Part shown: positions 63,738 through 64,000 of the stretch, piece by piece
How the letters are laid out: every line of letters begins with the position of its first letter
Numbering within the stretch: position 1 is the stretch's first letter
Source: Rodentibacter pneumotropicus DSM 21403
GTDB taxonomy: Bacteria; Pseudomonadota; Gammaproteobacteria; Enterobacterales; Pasteurellaceae
DNA: 64,000 nucleotides
Reading direction: 5' to 3'
Assembly (NCBI RefSeq): GCF_000379905.1
Contig: NZ_KB904058.1
Coordinates: forward strand, 93,443 to 157,442
Notes under the pieces: generated by a model
Database searches by the model: none
Told to the model about the DNA's origin: nothing
What the model saw: only the letters and a program-made list of their open reading frames with translations
Program-made: the position numbers and the translations under genes

Positions 63738-63850
63738 CTGGCGGTGCCCTACTCTCACATGGGGAAACCCCACACTACCATCGGCATTACAGCGTTTCAC
63801 TTCTGAGTTCGGGATGGATTCAGGTGGGTCCACTGCACTCTCGCCGCCAA
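63738..63850 (-). rRNA. rrf: 5S ribosomal RNA, first copy (proximal to 23S)
   Basis: About 113 bases. On the minus strand it begins TTGGCGGCGAGAGTGC, carries the same CCGAACTCAGAAGTGAAA core and ends near CACCGCCAG. Terminal helix TGGCGG/CCGCCA is paired. The 150 bases to the right edge look like 23S-5S spacer; the 3' end of 23S is not seen, so the 23S gene should begin just beyond the window. Confidence 0.94.
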
Positions 63851-64000
63851 GATAATTCTTCAATAACGTCTAATTTGTCTTTTCTTTTAGTTCTTTGTTC
63901 TCTCGGTCACAAGCTGATTACTTTATTTATTTGTTTGATTTCACTCTGTTTAGTCTTTATTCGCTTCATTCTGACTTTGGCTTCGCTTTCGCTCCCACCC

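Noticed and set aside
63851..64000. 3' end of 23S rRNA at the right edge
   Set aside because: No conserved 23S terminal sequence is seen; it reads as AT-rich spacer with repeated GCGAAAGCGAAGCC-like bits.
1..64000. Prophage, insertion sequence, integron or CRISPR array
   Set aside because: No transposase, integrase, phage structural gene or regularly spaced repeat was found on either strand.

Overview
The window is chromosomal DNA from a member of the Pasteurellaceae, close to the Haemophilus/Aggregatibacter/Pasteurella group. Three things point there: dozens of copies of the Hin-type DNA uptake signal (AAGTGCGGT and its complement, often as inverted pairs forming terminators), the competence operon comABCDEF next to ponA and rlmJ, and a lipoprotein glycerophosphodiesterase of the protein D type. 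The genus cannot be fixed from the sequence alone.

Layout. 1-14160 is housekeeping: the 5' part of proS, a polyamine-binding protein (potD) divergent from an amine oxidase, asnC/asnA, rpiA-serA, hemW, an AbgT transporter, lon with a clear heat-shock promoter, and rpe-gph. 14161-14640 is a gene-free gap holding a nested palindromic repeat. It precedes a 1542-residue sialidase autotransporter (14641-19269), the main accessory gene and a probable surface virulence or nutrition factor. 19346-25383 carries a small lipoprotein, a DUF4298 protein and the oxidative pentose phosphate genes zwf-pgl and gnd. These are separated by an insert of a DUF1304 membrane protein, a HEPN/MNT pair and a decayed secreted-protein gene. 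25452-33620 holds cysQ, an OPT transporter, nudE, hslR, lysA with the tiny lptM gene, cyaY and recQ.

33672-43596 is a complete glycerol/glycerol-3-phosphate locus: glpABC (anaerobic dehydrogenase) divergent from glpT and glpQ, then glpF divergent from glpK. Each divergent gap contains two good CRP sites. 43629-55629 holds ybjX-like, engB, comM, nfuA, comABCDEF, ponA and rlmJ. Competence-type CRP-S (Sxy-dependent) sites lie before comM and between comA and ponA. 55765-63325 holds hslO, a porin, the LPS inner-core genes hldD-waaF-waaC, a thioredoxin-like protein, deoC and mazG. The right end is the 3' end of an rRNA operon on the minus strand: two non-identical 5S genes, then tRNA-Asp and tRNA-Trp.

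The best candidates for something undescribed are a three-copy dispersed element made of consecutive small hairpins and bounded by uptake signals, the nested palindrome before the sialidase, the sialidase architecture with an EF-hand-like loop, a comF start codon embedded in an uptake signal, and tandem 5S genes that differ by compensatory changes. No CRISPR array, insertion sequence or prophage was seen.
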